Part shown: positions 42,789 through 51,661 of the stretch, in pieces | Layout: every line of letters begins with the position of its first letter | How positions within the stretch are numbered: the first letter of the stretch is position 1 | Assembly (NCBI GenBank): GCA_963725395.1 | Contig: CAVRYH010000009.1 | Span: forward strand, 366,200 to 430,199 | DNA from: Bog-756 sp963725395 | GTDB taxonomy: Bacteria > Actinomycetota > Acidimicrobiia > Acidimicrobiales > RAAP-2 | DNA: 64,000 bases | Direction of reading: 5' to 3' | Program-made: the position numbers and the translations under genes | Notes under the pieces: generated by a model | Told to the model about the DNA's origin: nothing | Database searches by the model: none | The model's input: the letters and a program-made list of their open reading frames with translations, nothing else

Positions 42789-43628
42789 TCAGCCACGCGG
42801 CACGTCGAACCGGTAGCCGACGCCGCGGATGGTGGTGATCAGCTTCGGCGAGGACGGGTCCTCTTCGACGTGGCTCCGCAGGCGCTTGATGTGCACGTCG
42901 AGCGTCTTGGTGTCGCCGAAGTAGTCGGAGCCCCAGACCCGGTCGATGAGGACGTCCCGGGTGAGCAGTCGGCCGGCGTTCTCCATCAGGAGGGAGAGCA
43001 GCTCGAATTCCTTGCGGCGGAGATGGACGTCCTGGCCCCGGACGAAGACCAGGTGCCGGTCGGGATCGATCTGGATCCCGCCCGCATCGAGCACGTTGCT
43101 CCGGGTCCCCGCCCCGTCGACACCCCCGGCCTTGCCATGCGAGCCGCGCCGCTCCGAGCCGTCGGGGGAACCGGCGCCCACGGACGTCCTGACCGGTTCG
43201 GTGTCACCGGAGCTCGGCGTCCTGCGCAGGACCGCCCTCATGCGGGCCACCAGCTCGCGGAGCCGGTAGGGCTTGGCCACGTAATCGTCGGCCCCCACCT
43301 CGAGGCCCACCACGGTGTCGATCTCGGTCCCCTTGGCCGTGACCATGATGATGGGCACCGACGACCGGGTCCGGATGGAGCGGCACACATCGATTCCCGA
43401 GAGCCGTGGGAGCATCAGATCGAGGAGGACGAGGTCGGGACCGACGTCGTCGAAGAGCTTGAGTGCCTCGTTGCCGTCGCGGGCGACGGTCACGTCGAAG
43501 CCCTCCCGCGACAGGCCGATGACCAGTGCGTCGATGAAGGACTCGTCGTCCTCGGCCAGGAGCACCTTGGTCTGGGATGCCTCCTCGGGCGGCGGGGCCG
43601 ACTTCTTGTTCGCGTGCTTGGCGCTCAT
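42789..43628 (-). CDS. OmpR/RegX3-type response regulator with long linker
   Basis: Receives phosphate from the adjacent kinase and binds DNA. The 279-residue product has a receiver domain (20-135) with D-D at 27-28, phospho-acceptor Asp70 in V-L-L-D-L-M-L-P, and Lys in V-A-K-P-Y. The C-terminal winged helix follows (about 186-275, E-F-E-L-L-S-L-L, D-V-H-I-K-R-L-R, G-V-G-Y-R-F). The 50-residue Gly/Ser/Arg-rich linker between domains is much longer than usual. ATG 43628 overlaps the kinase stop. Phosphate sensing by analogy with SenX3-RegX3 is an inference. Confidence 0.9.
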   Translation of the reverse strand: MSAKHANKKSAPPPEEASQTKVLLAEDDESFIDALVIGLSREGFDVTVARDGNEALKLFDDVGPDLVLLDLMLPRLSGIDVCRSIRTRSSVPIIMVTAKGTEIDTVVGLEVGADDYVAKPYRLRELVARMRAVLRRTPSSGDTEPVRTSVGAGSPDGSERRGSHGKAGGVDGAGTRSNVLDAGGIQIDPDRHLVFVRGQDVHLRRKEFELLSLLMENAGRLLTRDVLIDRVWGSDYFGDTKTLDVHIKRLRSHVEEDPSSPKLITTIRGVGYRFDVPRG

Positions 43629-44863
43629 GCCGAGTAGACCGGGGGGCTGGGGAGGACGAGGGTGAAGGTCGAGCCCTCACCCTCCCGCGAATCTACTTCC
43701 ACCCGGCCCTGGTGGTTGCTGGCGACGTGACGGACGATGGACAGACCGAGCCCGGTGCCACCGGTGTCGCGACTGCGTCCGTGGTCGACCCGGTAGAAGC
43801 GCTCGAAGATGCGCTCGAGGTCGCGGGCGGGAATCCCCACACCGGTGTCGATCACGGACAGCTGTACCTCGCCGTCCGACTGGCTGCCGACCACGCGCAC
43901 CAGGCTGTCCTCGTAGGAGAACGTCACCGCGTTCTCGAGGAGGCTGTGGATGGCCGAGACCAGCTGGCGTCGGTCTCCGAGTACGTGGATGGGGGGGACG
44001 GGCTCATCGAGCTCGATGGTAATGCGTCGCTGTTCAGCCGCGGACCGGACCCGCTCGACCGCCTCGGCCATCAGCAGGTTGACCGAGATCGGCTCCCGGG
44101 GCGGGGCTTCCTCGGACTCGATACGGCTCAGATCCAACAGGTCGTCGATGATCCGGCTGACCCGGAACGCCTCGGTGTGGATCCGGGAGGCCAGCCGCTG
44201 GGCCACGACCTGGTCTGATTCCACGGTCAGGGTCTCGGCGAGGAGGCCGAGGGCCCCGATGGGTGTCTTCAGTTCGTGGCTCACGTTGGCCACGAAGTCC
44301 CGTCGGATCTCCTCGAGTCTGCGGCGGTCGGACACGTCCTCGATGATGGCGATCACCCCGAGGGGCCGCCGGCCGTCGTCGATCAGCCGAGTCCGCACGA
44401 TGAGCGTCTGGCGGGGAGGACCGTAGAGGTCGAGGGTCCGCTCGGCCATCCCGTCGCGCCACGCACTCTCGAGGAGCTCGGTGACCGCCTGGGCGGCCAG
44501 GGCGTCGCCGTGCCGGTTGTTCATCAGGTCGACCGCCCGGGCGTTGCGGAAGGCCACGTCGCCGTTCTCGTCGCAAACGATGACGCCCTGGGGGAGGGTG
44601 TCGAGGGCCCGTCGGAGCCGGATGGCGTCGGAACTGGCCTCGGTGACCGCCTCGGCGGCCTCACCGGTCACCCGCTCGAGATGGCTGAGCACGGGTTCGA
44701 CCCCACCCTCGTCGGGAGGCTGCACGCCGAGGCGGTTGGACAGGGCCGTCAGCCGCTGCTGGAGGCTCCTGCGTCCGGCACGGCGGCCGAGTCGGGCGGC
44801 GATGAACACCGCGAGGACGGCGACCACGCCCAGCACGATGTACCCAATCACGTACGGCTTCAC
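43625..44863 (-). CDS. SenX3/PhoR-type sensor histidine kinase
   Basis: The 412-residue membrane kinase has one N-terminal helix (about 5-24), a short coiled coil, a PAS domain (about 85-180, L-P-Q-G-V-I-V-C-D-E-N-G), then HisKA with phospho-His196 in N-V-S-H-E-L-K-T-P. The HATPase domain has N-A-V-T-F-S, D-T-G-V-G-I-P and G-T-G-L-G-L-S-I-V. There is essentially no extracytoplasmic loop, so the signal is probably cytoplasmic or from a partner such as the PhoU/Pst system. Coupled to the response regulator; start GTG 44863. Confidence 0.9.
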   Translation of the reverse strand: MKPYVIGYIVLGVVAVLAVFIAARLGRRAGRRSLQQRLTALSNRLGVQPPDEGGVEPVLSHLERVTGEAAEAVTEASSDAIRLRRALDTLPQGVIVCDENGDVAFRNARAVDLMNNRHGDALAAQAVTELLESAWRDGMAERTLDLYGPPRQTLIVRTRLIDDGRRPLGVIAIIEDVSDRRRLEEIRRDFVANVSHELKTPIGALGLLAETLTVESDQVVAQRLASRIHTEAFRVSRIIDDLLDLSRIESEEAPPREPISVNLLMAEAVERVRSAAEQRRITIELDEPVPPIHVLGDRRQLVSAIHSLLENAVTFSYEDSLVRVVGSQSDGEVQLSVIDTGVGIPARDLERIFERFYRVDHGRSRDTGGTGLGLSIVRHVASNHQGRVEVDSREGEGSTFTLVLPSPPVYSA

Positions 44864-44919
44864 CGCCTAAGCATGACAGGCCACCGCTCGAGTCGGGGCT
44901 ATCCCTCCGCCGCGCCTTC

Positions 44920-44960
44920 GAAAATAATGAAATAACATGAAAAGTATTGAAAGTGTTGGA
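44920..44960 (+). promoter_or_regulatory. AT-rich promoter region with three 10-bp-phased TGAAA repeats
   Basis: TGAAA occurs at 44928, 44938 and 44948, exactly one helical turn apart, in an AT-rich island between the kinase and the pilin-like gene; a related TTGGAA follows at 44956. Phased copies on one DNA face suggest a regulator array or intrinsic bend. Because an OmpR-type regulator gene lies alongside, it is a candidate target of that regulator. Confidence 0.45.
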
Positions 44961-44981
44961 ACGGATCCGTACGATCGGGGC

Positions 44982-45395
44982 ATGCCACCCTTCTCGATCC
45001 GTCTCGTCGCCCACGCCGTCCACCCCGCCGCTCTGGCCCGACCCGGTCCGGCTGTTCCCGCGGACGGGGTGTCGGCTCCTGCGATGCCCTCGGCCGTCCA
45101 TCTGGTCGGTGGTCGCACCGTCGACGTGCAGCTCACCCCTGACACCAACTCGCTCCCCGGAGGGCAGGTGCTTCAGCACCTGATGAACGGTCTCGGCGGG
45201 TGGGCGCTGGCCTTCTCCCTCGTCGGGCTGGTCGTCGGCGCCGCCGCCTGGGCACTCGGATCACACGGTCAGAACTACCAACAGAGTTATGTGGGCCGGC
45301 GCGCGGTCCTCGTCTCCGGACTGGCCGCACTGCTGATCGGCGCCGGCCCGGCCATCATCAACTTCTTCTTCCACGCCGGCCAGGGGGTGAACTGA
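44982..45395 (+). CDS. VirB2-like pilin / DUF6112-type membrane protein
   Basis: The 137-residue protein has an N-terminal segment that could be a cleavable leader, then two hydrophobic helices (about 71-95 and 107-130) joined by a short loop (G-S-H-G-Q-N-Y-Q-Q-S-Y-V-G-R-R). This helix-loop-helix form is typical of VirB2/TrbC-like subunits and of the actinobacterial DUF6112 proteins at the head of conjugation-type loci. ATG 44982 is preferred over ATG 44937, which lies inside the promoter repeats. The channel gene follows by one base. Confidence 0.65.
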   Translation: MPPFSIRLVAHAVHPAALARPGPAVPADGVSAPAMPSAVHLVGGRTVDVQLTPDTNSLPGGQVLQHLMNGLGGWALAFSLVGLVVGAAAWALGSHGQNYQQSYVGRRAVLVSGLAALLIGAGPAIINFFFHAGQGVN

Positions 45396-45396
45396 G

Positions 45397-47085
45397 ATGG
45401 CGATGGCATTGGCCGTGGTCGGGGTCCCGGCCATCCCGGGCACGTCCTGCCCCTCGGCCGCCGCGGCGCTGGCCACCGCCGGGCTCGGCCCGGTCTGCCA
45501 GGTGGCGTCCGGGGTCACCGGCGCGGCCGGGTCGGCCGTCTCCCAGGTGGCCGGCTTCAGTATCGACAGCGTGCTCAACGCCCTCGGCAGCTGGGTGGCC
45601 GACGGGGCGACCTGGCTGCTGACCCAGATCGGCGGCGTGGTCGGCGCCAGCACCCCGGTGGACCTCTCGGCGTCGTGGTTCACCGCCCACTACGGCACCA
45701 TGGCGGCGCTGTCGGCGGTGGTCATCCTCCCGCTGATGCTGCTCGGGATCGTCCAGTCCCTCTACCGCCAGGACGCGTCGGCGCTGGTCCGCTCCGTGGC
45801 CGTGAACGTCCCGCTGGCCGTGCTCCTGACCGCGGTGGCTGTCAAGCTGGTCGAACTGGGGTTGGCCGTCACCGACGCCATGAGCGCGGCGGTGGCCCAG
45901 GGCGCGGGACTCGACGCCGGCCATTTCATGGCCTCGGTCACGCTGGGGCTCTCGGGTGCGGCCGCCACCGGCCAATCGGGGGCGCCGGCCTTCATCCTGT
46001 TCCTCGGCGCGCTGGCCGTCGTGCTCGGAGCGGTGATGGTGTGGATCGAGCTCCTGATCCGCTCCGCCGCCGTGTACGTGGCCGTGCTCTTCCTCCCCCT
46101 CGCCCTGGCCAGCCTGGCCTGGCCCGCCATCTCGCACTGGTGCCGGCGGTTGGTCGACACGCTCGTGGCCCTCATCCTCGGGAAGTTCGTGATCGTCTCC
46201 GTGCTGAGCCTGGCTGCCGGTGCACTGGCCGGTGCCGGCGGCTCCGGCGGGGGAGGCTTCACCGCGGTGCTCGGCGGAGCGGCGTTGCTCATGCTCTCCG
46301 CCTTCGCCCCCTGGGCCCTGTTCCGGCTGATCCCCTTCCTCGAAGCCGGTGCCGTCGGGCATCTCGAGGGACTCAGCCAGCGCACCCGCCACAGCGTGAC
46401 CGCCCCGATGCGCAGCCTGGCTCAGGTGGCCATGCGGGCCGGCGGGTCGATGGCCGCCTCGGCGGCGGCCACGACAGGGGGGCTCGTCGGCAGCTCGCTC
46501 CTCGGGTCCCCGGGATCTGGACCGGGCGGTCGACCCGGGGCGGGCCCGCGCCCCACCGGCATCGGCCCCCGAGGGGGCGGCGGAGGAGGTGGCGACGTCG
46601 GGCCCGGCGGTGCGGGGCTCTCGGGGGAGGCCGGGGAGCCACCGGACCTGGGCCCCTCCTCGGCCGAGTCCACCGGCGTCGGAACCACGGAGCCACCCGG
46701 GCACGGGATCCCCATGCACCCGGTGCATCCCGAGGCGACCGCCACGGCCCACCGGATGATGGCCGAGCTGGAAGACGCCGGCCTGCTCGAACCCGGTTCC
46801 CGGCTCGGCCCGGGGCCGCGACCACCACGACCGGGGGAATCCGGTGGAGGCGCGGGCCCCGGTGCGACCGAGATGTCGGTGGCCACGGGAGCGACGGGCA
46901 GCTCTCCGCTGCTCGTCCCGCTCCCCAGACAGACCGGAACGGTCAACGCCGACCGGCTCGGGCGTGACCACCTCGGGGTCCGGTTGATCGCCGCACCCCA
47001 GCCGCCCGCCCACTCCTGGAGCCCGGTCGTCCCACCTGGCGGAGCTCCGACCGGTGCCGGCACCGGGCCGATGCCGAATGACTGA
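45397..47085 (+). CDS. VirB6/TrbL-like polytopic channel protein
   Basis: The 562-residue protein has about seven to eight membrane helices between residues 55 and 325, including a cluster of long hydrophobic segments near 95-150 and 200-310. A hydrophilic tail of about 240 residues rich in Gly, Pro, Ser and Ala follows. Gene position after a VirB2-like pilin and before SCO6880 and VirB4 homologues, together with the topology, point to the TrbL/VirB6 inner-membrane channel of Gram-positive type IV systems. The tail may reach into the cytoplasm to contact the ATPases. Confidence 0.7.
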   Translation: MAMALAVVGVPAIPGTSCPSAAAALATAGLGPVCQVASGVTGAAGSAVSQVAGFSIDSVLNALGSWVADGATWLLTQIGGVVGASTPVDLSASWFTAHYGTMAALSAVVILPLMLLGIVQSLYRQDASALVRSVAVNVPLAVLLTAVAVKLVELGLAVTDAMSAAVAQGAGLDAGHFMASVTLGLSGAAATGQSGAPAFILFLGALAVVLGAVMVWIELLIRSAAVYVAVLFLPLALASLAWPAISHWCRRLVDTLVALILGKFVIVSVLSLAAGALAGAGGSGGGGFTAVLGGAALLMLSAFAPWALFRLIPFLEAGAVGHLEGLSQRTRHSVTAPMRSLAQVAMRAGGSMAASAAATTGGLVGSSLLGSPGSGPGGRPGAGPRPTGIGPRGGGGGGGDVGPGGAGLSGEAGEPPDLGPSSAESTGVGTTEPPGHGIPMHPVHPEATATAHRMMAELEDAGLLEPGSRLGPGPRPPRPGESGGGAGPGATEMSVATGATGSSPLLVPLPRQTGTVNADRLGRDHLGVRLIAAPQPPAHSWSPVVPPGGAPTGAGTGPMPND

Positions 47086-48664
47086 CCGGGACGGCGAGGC
47101 CCGCGTCCGCTACCGGTTCTCCCCCCTGGAGCGGAGGGGAGTGATCGCGGGATGGCGCGGGGGCCAGATCGCATCGGTGGCGACCGGTCTCGTCATGGGG
47201 GTCCTGACCCTCCGGTCGCGACCGACCGTGGGCGGTGTGCTCCTGGCGGTGGCCTGTGCAGCGTCGGGCGTGGCCCTGGCCTTCTGGCCCCTGCGCGGGC
47301 GCACCGGCGAACAGTGGCTCCCCCTCGTCGTGCGCTGGCTCGTCGCCGTCGCCACCGGGGGGCATCGGCGGCTGGCCTCCGGGCCCGGGGTGGGCCACGT
47401 GGCGTCCCTCGGTTCCGGGGGGACCGGACGCGGGGCGTCGGTGGCCGGTCCCCGCCCGGGCGGGGGCCGGGGTGCCGCCCGGCGGACCCTCTTCGACGGC
47501 CTGGAGATCATCGGGGCCCCACCGGCCCCCGAGCAGTGGGCACCGGACATGGGGATGGTGATCGACCGTGCGGCACGGACCGCGTCGGCGGTCCTCGACG
47601 TCCGGGGTCACAGTTTCGCGTTGCTCGGCCACCGTGCGCAGGATTCCACCATCGCCGCCTGGGCCAGGGTGCTCTCCTCCATGGCCCGGGAAGGGTCCGA
47701 CGTCCACCGTGTCCAGTGGACCGAGTCGTGCCTCCCCGATGCCGGTGATGCCGTGCGCCGTCACCGTGCCCGGCACGCGGTCCTCGGTCCCGATTCTGCC
47801 GCCGGCCGGTCGTACCAGGTGCTCCTGGACGAGTCCGTTCCCGCCGCCCGCCGCCACCGCGTGCTGCTCGTCGTGTCGATCCACACCGGACGCTCGGCGC
47901 GCTCCATCCGCGCCGCCGGTGGCGGCACTGCGGGGACGGGCGTCGTTCTGGGCCGCGAGGTCCTCTCGTTGCAGCGGGCCCTCGACGCGACGGACGTGGC
48001 CCTGGAGGGCGTGCTCGGGCCGGCCGCGCTCTGCCGGGTGATGCGCGAGGCATCCTCAAGGGTCGTGGAGACAGACGGATCCGGGGCCGGGGGTGAACCG
48101 GCGGGCGATCCCGATCCCGGACCGGGAGCAGCGGTCGACGAACCGCCGACAGGGTGGCCCTGGCCGATGGCCGTCGAGCCGCACTGGGACGCGGTCCGCA
48201 CCGACGCCACCTGGCATGCCACGTACTGGATCGCCGAGTGGCCCCGGGTCGAGGTGACCCCCGACTTCCTCGGGCCGCTCCTGTTCCTGCCGCTGCGCCG
48301 AGTCATCACGCTGACCATGGAACCGGTGAGCCCCAGCCGGGCCGCCCGTCAGGTGGCGCAGGCCCGTACGGCGGACATCGCCGACGGGGAGCTGCGGCGG
48401 CGGAGTGGGTTTCTCACCACCGCCCGACACGGGCGCGAGAGCCAGGGCGTCGAGGAGCGCGACGTCGAACTGTCCGACGGACACGCCCAGTACCGGTTCT
48501 CCGGGTACGTGACGGTGACCGCCGAATCCCGGCGGGCACTGACCACGGCATGCGGCGCGGTCGAGCAGGCGGCCGGCCAGTCACGGATCGAGCTCAGACT
48601 TCTCTACGGCGAACAGGACGTGGCCTTCACCTGCTCGCTTCCCCTGGCCCGGGGGCTCTCCTAA
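47078..48664 (+). CDS. SCO6880-family protein of the type IV-like locus
   Basis: The 528-residue protein opens R-Y-R-F-S-P-L-E-R-R-G-V-I-A-G-W-R, then two close membrane helices (about 26-70) as in PrgI/VirB3-like proteins. A large cytoplasmic domain follows, resembling the non-ATPase N-terminal part of VirB4 (for example A-L-L-G-H-R-A-Q-D-S-T-I-A-A-W-type segment F-A-L-L-G-H-R-A-Q). There is no P-loop. ATG 47078 overlaps the previous stop. It appears to supply the VirB3 and VirB4-N functions missing from the next gene. Confidence 0.7.
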   Translation: MTDRDGEARVRYRFSPLERRGVIAGWRGGQIASVATGLVMGVLTLRSRPTVGGVLLAVACAASGVALAFWPLRGRTGEQWLPLVVRWLVAVATGGHRRLASGPGVGHVASLGSGGTGRGASVAGPRPGGGRGAARRTLFDGLEIIGAPPAPEQWAPDMGMVIDRAARTASAVLDVRGHSFALLGHRAQDSTIAAWARVLSSMAREGSDVHRVQWTESCLPDAGDAVRRHRARHAVLGPDSAAGRSYQVLLDESVPAARRHRVLLVVSIHTGRSARSIRAAGGGTAGTGVVLGREVLSLQRALDATDVALEGVLGPAALCRVMREASSRVVETDGSGAGGEPAGDPDPGPGAAVDEPPTGWPWPMAVEPHWDAVRTDATWHATYWIAEWPRVEVTPDFLGPLLFLPLRRVITLTMEPVSPSRAARQVAQARTADIADGELRRRSGFLTTARHGRESQGVEERDVELSDGHAQYRFSGYVTVTAESRRALTTACGAVEQAAGQSRIELRLLYGEQDVAFTCSLPLARGLS

Positions 48665-50049
48665 TGGCGACCGGCCCGAGGGTCCCGGCCCATGTGTCCA
48701 CCACCCGTCACCTCTGCGCCGCCTATCCGCTGGTGAGCGAGGCCGGTCTCGGACACGAAGGTGTGCTCGTCGGCCGGGACGTCCTGGGTGGATCCTTCGT
48801 CTATGACCCCTTCGAGCTGTACCGGAACGGGATCGTCACGAATCCCAACATGGTGGTGCTCGGCCAGATCGGCCGGGGGAAGAGCTCCTTCGTCAAGTCC
48901 TACCTCTGGCGCCAGGCCGTCTTCGGACGCCACGCCTGGGTGGTCGATCCGAAGGGAGAGTACGGACCACTGGCCCGGGCGTGGGGAGTGACCCCGGTGA
49001 CGCTCCGGCCCGGAGGATCCGTGCGGCTGAACCCGCTCGACACTGACGCCGGCGACGCCGGTGGACCGCCCACCACCACGTCGGCCGATGCCGCCACCGC
49101 CGGCCGGCCGGACGGGCGTGACGTCGGCGACGAGGCCCGCCGGAGCCGCGTGGCACTGACCTCGTCCTTGGCCATCGCCTGTCTGGGGCGGGAGCTCCTC
49201 CCGCGTGAGCGGGCCGCAGTCGACGCCGCGGTCAGCGAGGCCACCGAGCGCTCCCGGGCGGCCAGGATGGAGGCACCCACGCTCCCTCAGGTGGTCGAGG
49301 CACTCCTCGATCCCGGCCTGGAGGCGGCGCTGGCCATCCGCACCTCGCGGCCGATGCTCGTGGAGGACGGTCGTGACGTGGCGCTCGAGCTCCGGCGCCT
49401 GGTGCACGGTGACCTTTGCGGGATGTTCGACGGACCGACGACACCCGGATTGCGGCTCGACGGCCCGCTCGTGGTCCTCGACCTGTCGGCCGTCTACCAC
49501 TCGTCGGCGCTGGGGGTGCTCATGGCCTGTGCGGCGGCCTGGTTGCAGAACGCGGTGCGCGCCCAGCACCGGAACCGGATCATCGTGGTCGTCGACGAAG
49601 CCTGGGCGATCCTCTCGAACCTCGGTGTGGCCCGTTGGCTGCAGACCTCGTGGAAGTTGTCCCGTGCCCTCGGCGTGTCCAACGTCGCGGTGCTCCACCG
49701 TCTGTCGGATCTGCGATCGGTCGGGTCCGAGGGTTCCGAGCAGGTGAGCCTGGCCGAGGGCCTCCTCTCCGATTCCGAGACGCGGGTCGTCTATGCCCAG
49801 TCACCCGGCGAGATCGGGCACACTGGTGAACTCCTCGGCCTGACCGAGACAGAGGCCGACCTGGTCACGCAGCTGCGCCGGGGGATGGCCCTGTGGAAGG
49901 TGGGCCGGCGGTCGTTCCTGGTCGACCATCGACTGGCGTCCGAGGAGCAATGGCTCACCGACACCGACCAGGCGATGACCGGACGCCAGCCGGTCGATGA
50001 CCGTGGTCCCGCCGGTTGGACCACCCGGTCGCCGGTGCCTGAACAGTGA
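48664..50049 (+). CDS. VirB4-like conjugation ATPase (ATPase domain only)
   Basis: The 461-residue product has Walker A G-Q-I-G-R-G-K-S at 67-74, the downstream V-D-P-K-G-E-Y-G-P-L motif typical of VirB4/TraC proteins, Walker B R-I-I-V-V-V-D-E-A-W near 305, and the VirB4-type S-W-K-L-S-R-A-L-G and V-L-H-R-L-S-D-L segments. It lacks the usual N-terminal VirB4 half, which seems to be carried by the SCO6880-type neighbour. It should energise substrate transfer or pilus assembly. ATG overlaps the previous TAA by one base. Confidence 0.82.
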   Translation: MATGPRVPAHVSTTRHLCAAYPLVSEAGLGHEGVLVGRDVLGGSFVYDPFELYRNGIVTNPNMVVLGQIGRGKSSFVKSYLWRQAVFGRHAWVVDPKGEYGPLARAWGVTPVTLRPGGSVRLNPLDTDAGDAGGPPTTTSADAATAGRPDGRDVGDEARRSRVALTSSLAIACLGRELLPRERAAVDAAVSEATERSRAARMEAPTLPQVVEALLDPGLEAALAIRTSRPMLVEDGRDVALELRRLVHGDLCGMFDGPTTPGLRLDGPLVVLDLSAVYHSSALGVLMACAAAWLQNAVRAQHRNRIIVVVDEAWAILSNLGVARWLQTSWKLSRALGVSNVAVLHRLSDLRSVGSEGSEQVSLAEGLLSDSETRVVYAQSPGEIGHTGELLGLTETEADLVTQLRRGMALWKVGRRSFLVDHRLASEEQWLTDTDQAMTGRQPVDDRGPAGWTTRSPVPEQ

Positions 50050-50071
50050 CGACCGGACGGGGGCCGGTGCC

Positions 50072-51661
50072 GTGAACCTGGCCGAGGTGGCCTCGACGAT
50101 CGTCGGTCTGTCCGCGTTCGCCGGGACCGCACTGGTCGACCGAACTCGTTTGGGTCCGCCCGGCCGGGGGGGAGGTGGTGGGCGGGCGCCCCACCCCACA
50201 CGGACCTCTCACCCCGACCGTCGGTCGCTCGGTCTCATCCGATCGGGGCGGGCGAGCCCCACTCCAGGAGCCCGATCGAGCGGTGCTGCCGGACGACTGA
50301 CAATGGGCGGTCGTCGACGCACCGCTCACTGGGCTCGTGTCGGGGAGCTCGGTCCACTCCTCGTCGGATCGGGACGGAACCCCGGCCGGGGGACGGCGCC
50401 ACCGAGTGGACGATTGGCACTCGGACGGTCGGGAAGGCAGGTGATCGCCGCAGAGCGCTCCCAGTCGGTGATCGTGTTCGGGCCCACCCAGTCGTTCAAG
50501 ACCTCCGGATTCGCCGTCCCGGCCATCTTGGACTGGGAGGGCCCGGTCGTCGCCTCGAGCGTGAAGACGGACCTGATCGAACACACCATCGGGTTCCGGC
50601 GGACCCTCGGTTCGGTGACCTGCTTCGACCCGTCGGGCGCCACAGGACTCGGCTCGGCCGGCTGGTCACCGCTGCGGGCGTCCCGCACCTGGCCCGGTGC
50701 GCGGCGGGCCGCCGCCGGACTCACCGAAGTGGCCAAGTCGACGGTCGGGACGATGAGCGACGGCGACTTCTGGTACGCCACGGCCGCCAAGATGCTCGCC
50801 CCACTGCTGTTCGCGGCCGCCTCCGGTCGACGGGACATGGATGACGTCGTCCGGTGGGTCGACACCCAGGAGGAGAGAGAGATCCTCGAGCTGCTGGGCG
50901 AGGCCGGAATCCCCGAAGCGCTCCATGCGGCCCGCGCCACCTTCGGGAAGGAGGAGCGCCAGCGGAGCTCCATCTACACCACGGTCGAGACCATTCTCGA
51001 GCCTTTCGCTCACGGTCAGGGCGCGGTCGACAGCATCGGCTCGGTCGACCCGATGCGCCTGGTGGCCGGTTCCAACACGCTCTACCTCTGTGCCCCGGCC
51101 CACGACCAGAAGCGCCTGACCCCGCTGTTCGTCTCGGTGCTCCGGGAGGTGGTCGAGCACGTCTTCGAGGTGGGGGCCCGGACCGGGCTCCCACTCGACC
51201 CCCCGCTCCTCCTCGTCCTCGACGAGGCGGCCAACATCGCACCGCTCTCCGATCTCGATGCACTCGCATCGACAGCCGCGGGTCACGGGATGCAACTGGT
51301 GACCATCTGGCACGACCTGGCGCAGCTCAAGGCCCGCTTCGGAGCCCGCGCCACGACGGTCGTGAACAATCACCGGTCCAAGCTCTTCCTGTCGGGGATC
51401 TCCGATCCGACGACCCTGGACTATGCGAGCCACCTGATCGGTGACGAGGAGGTACTCCTCCCGGCGACGACACGGGGCGGCCAGGGTGGCCCGAGCACCA
51501 CCCACTCGACCGCCGCACGGAGGCTGGCGCCGCCCGACGAGCTCCGGCGCATACCTCCGGGCGAAGGGGTGCTCATCTACGGAGACCTCCCTCCCGCCCG
51601 ACTCCGACTGCGAACGTGGTTCGACGATCCCCGGTTGACGGCCCGGGCCACGGCACGATGA
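50072..51661 (+). CDS. VirD4/TraG-like coupling protein with atypical P-loop
   Basis: The 529-residue product resembles type IV coupling ATPases: a weakly hydrophobic N-terminus (one possible helix), S-S-V-K-T-D-L after the P-loop strand, F-D-P-S-G, then L-L-L-V-L-D-E-A-A-N-I (Walker B near 379) and the C-terminal G-H-G-M-Q-L-V-T-I-W-H-D-L-A-Q motif. The P-loop reads G-P-T-Q-S-F-K-T (137-144), with Phe142 where Walker A has Gly. GTG 50072 is used; the ATG at 49997 is an alternative overlapping the VirB4 gene. It would recruit substrates to the channel. Confidence 0.8.
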   Translation: MNLAEVASTIVGLSAFAGTALVDRTRLGPPGRGGGGGRAPHPTRTSHPDRRSLGLIRSGRASPTPGARSSGAAGRLTMGGRRRTAHWARVGELGPLLVGSGRNPGRGTAPPSGRLALGRSGRQVIAAERSQSVIVFGPTQSFKTSGFAVPAILDWEGPVVASSVKTDLIEHTIGFRRTLGSVTCFDPSGATGLGSAGWSPLRASRTWPGARRAAAGLTEVAKSTVGTMSDGDFWYATAAKMLAPLLFAAASGRRDMDDVVRWVDTQEEREILELLGEAGIPEALHAARATFGKEERQRSSIYTTVETILEPFAHGQGAVDSIGSVDPMRLVAGSNTLYLCAPAHDQKRLTPLFVSVLREVVEHVFEVGARTGLPLDPPLLLVLDEAANIAPLSDLDALASTAAGHGMQLVTIWHDLAQLKARFGARATTVVNNHRSKLFLSGISDPTTLDYASHLIGDEEVLLPATTRGGQGGPSTTHSTAARRLAPPDELRRIPPGEGVLIYGDLPPARLRLRTWFDDPRLTARATAR

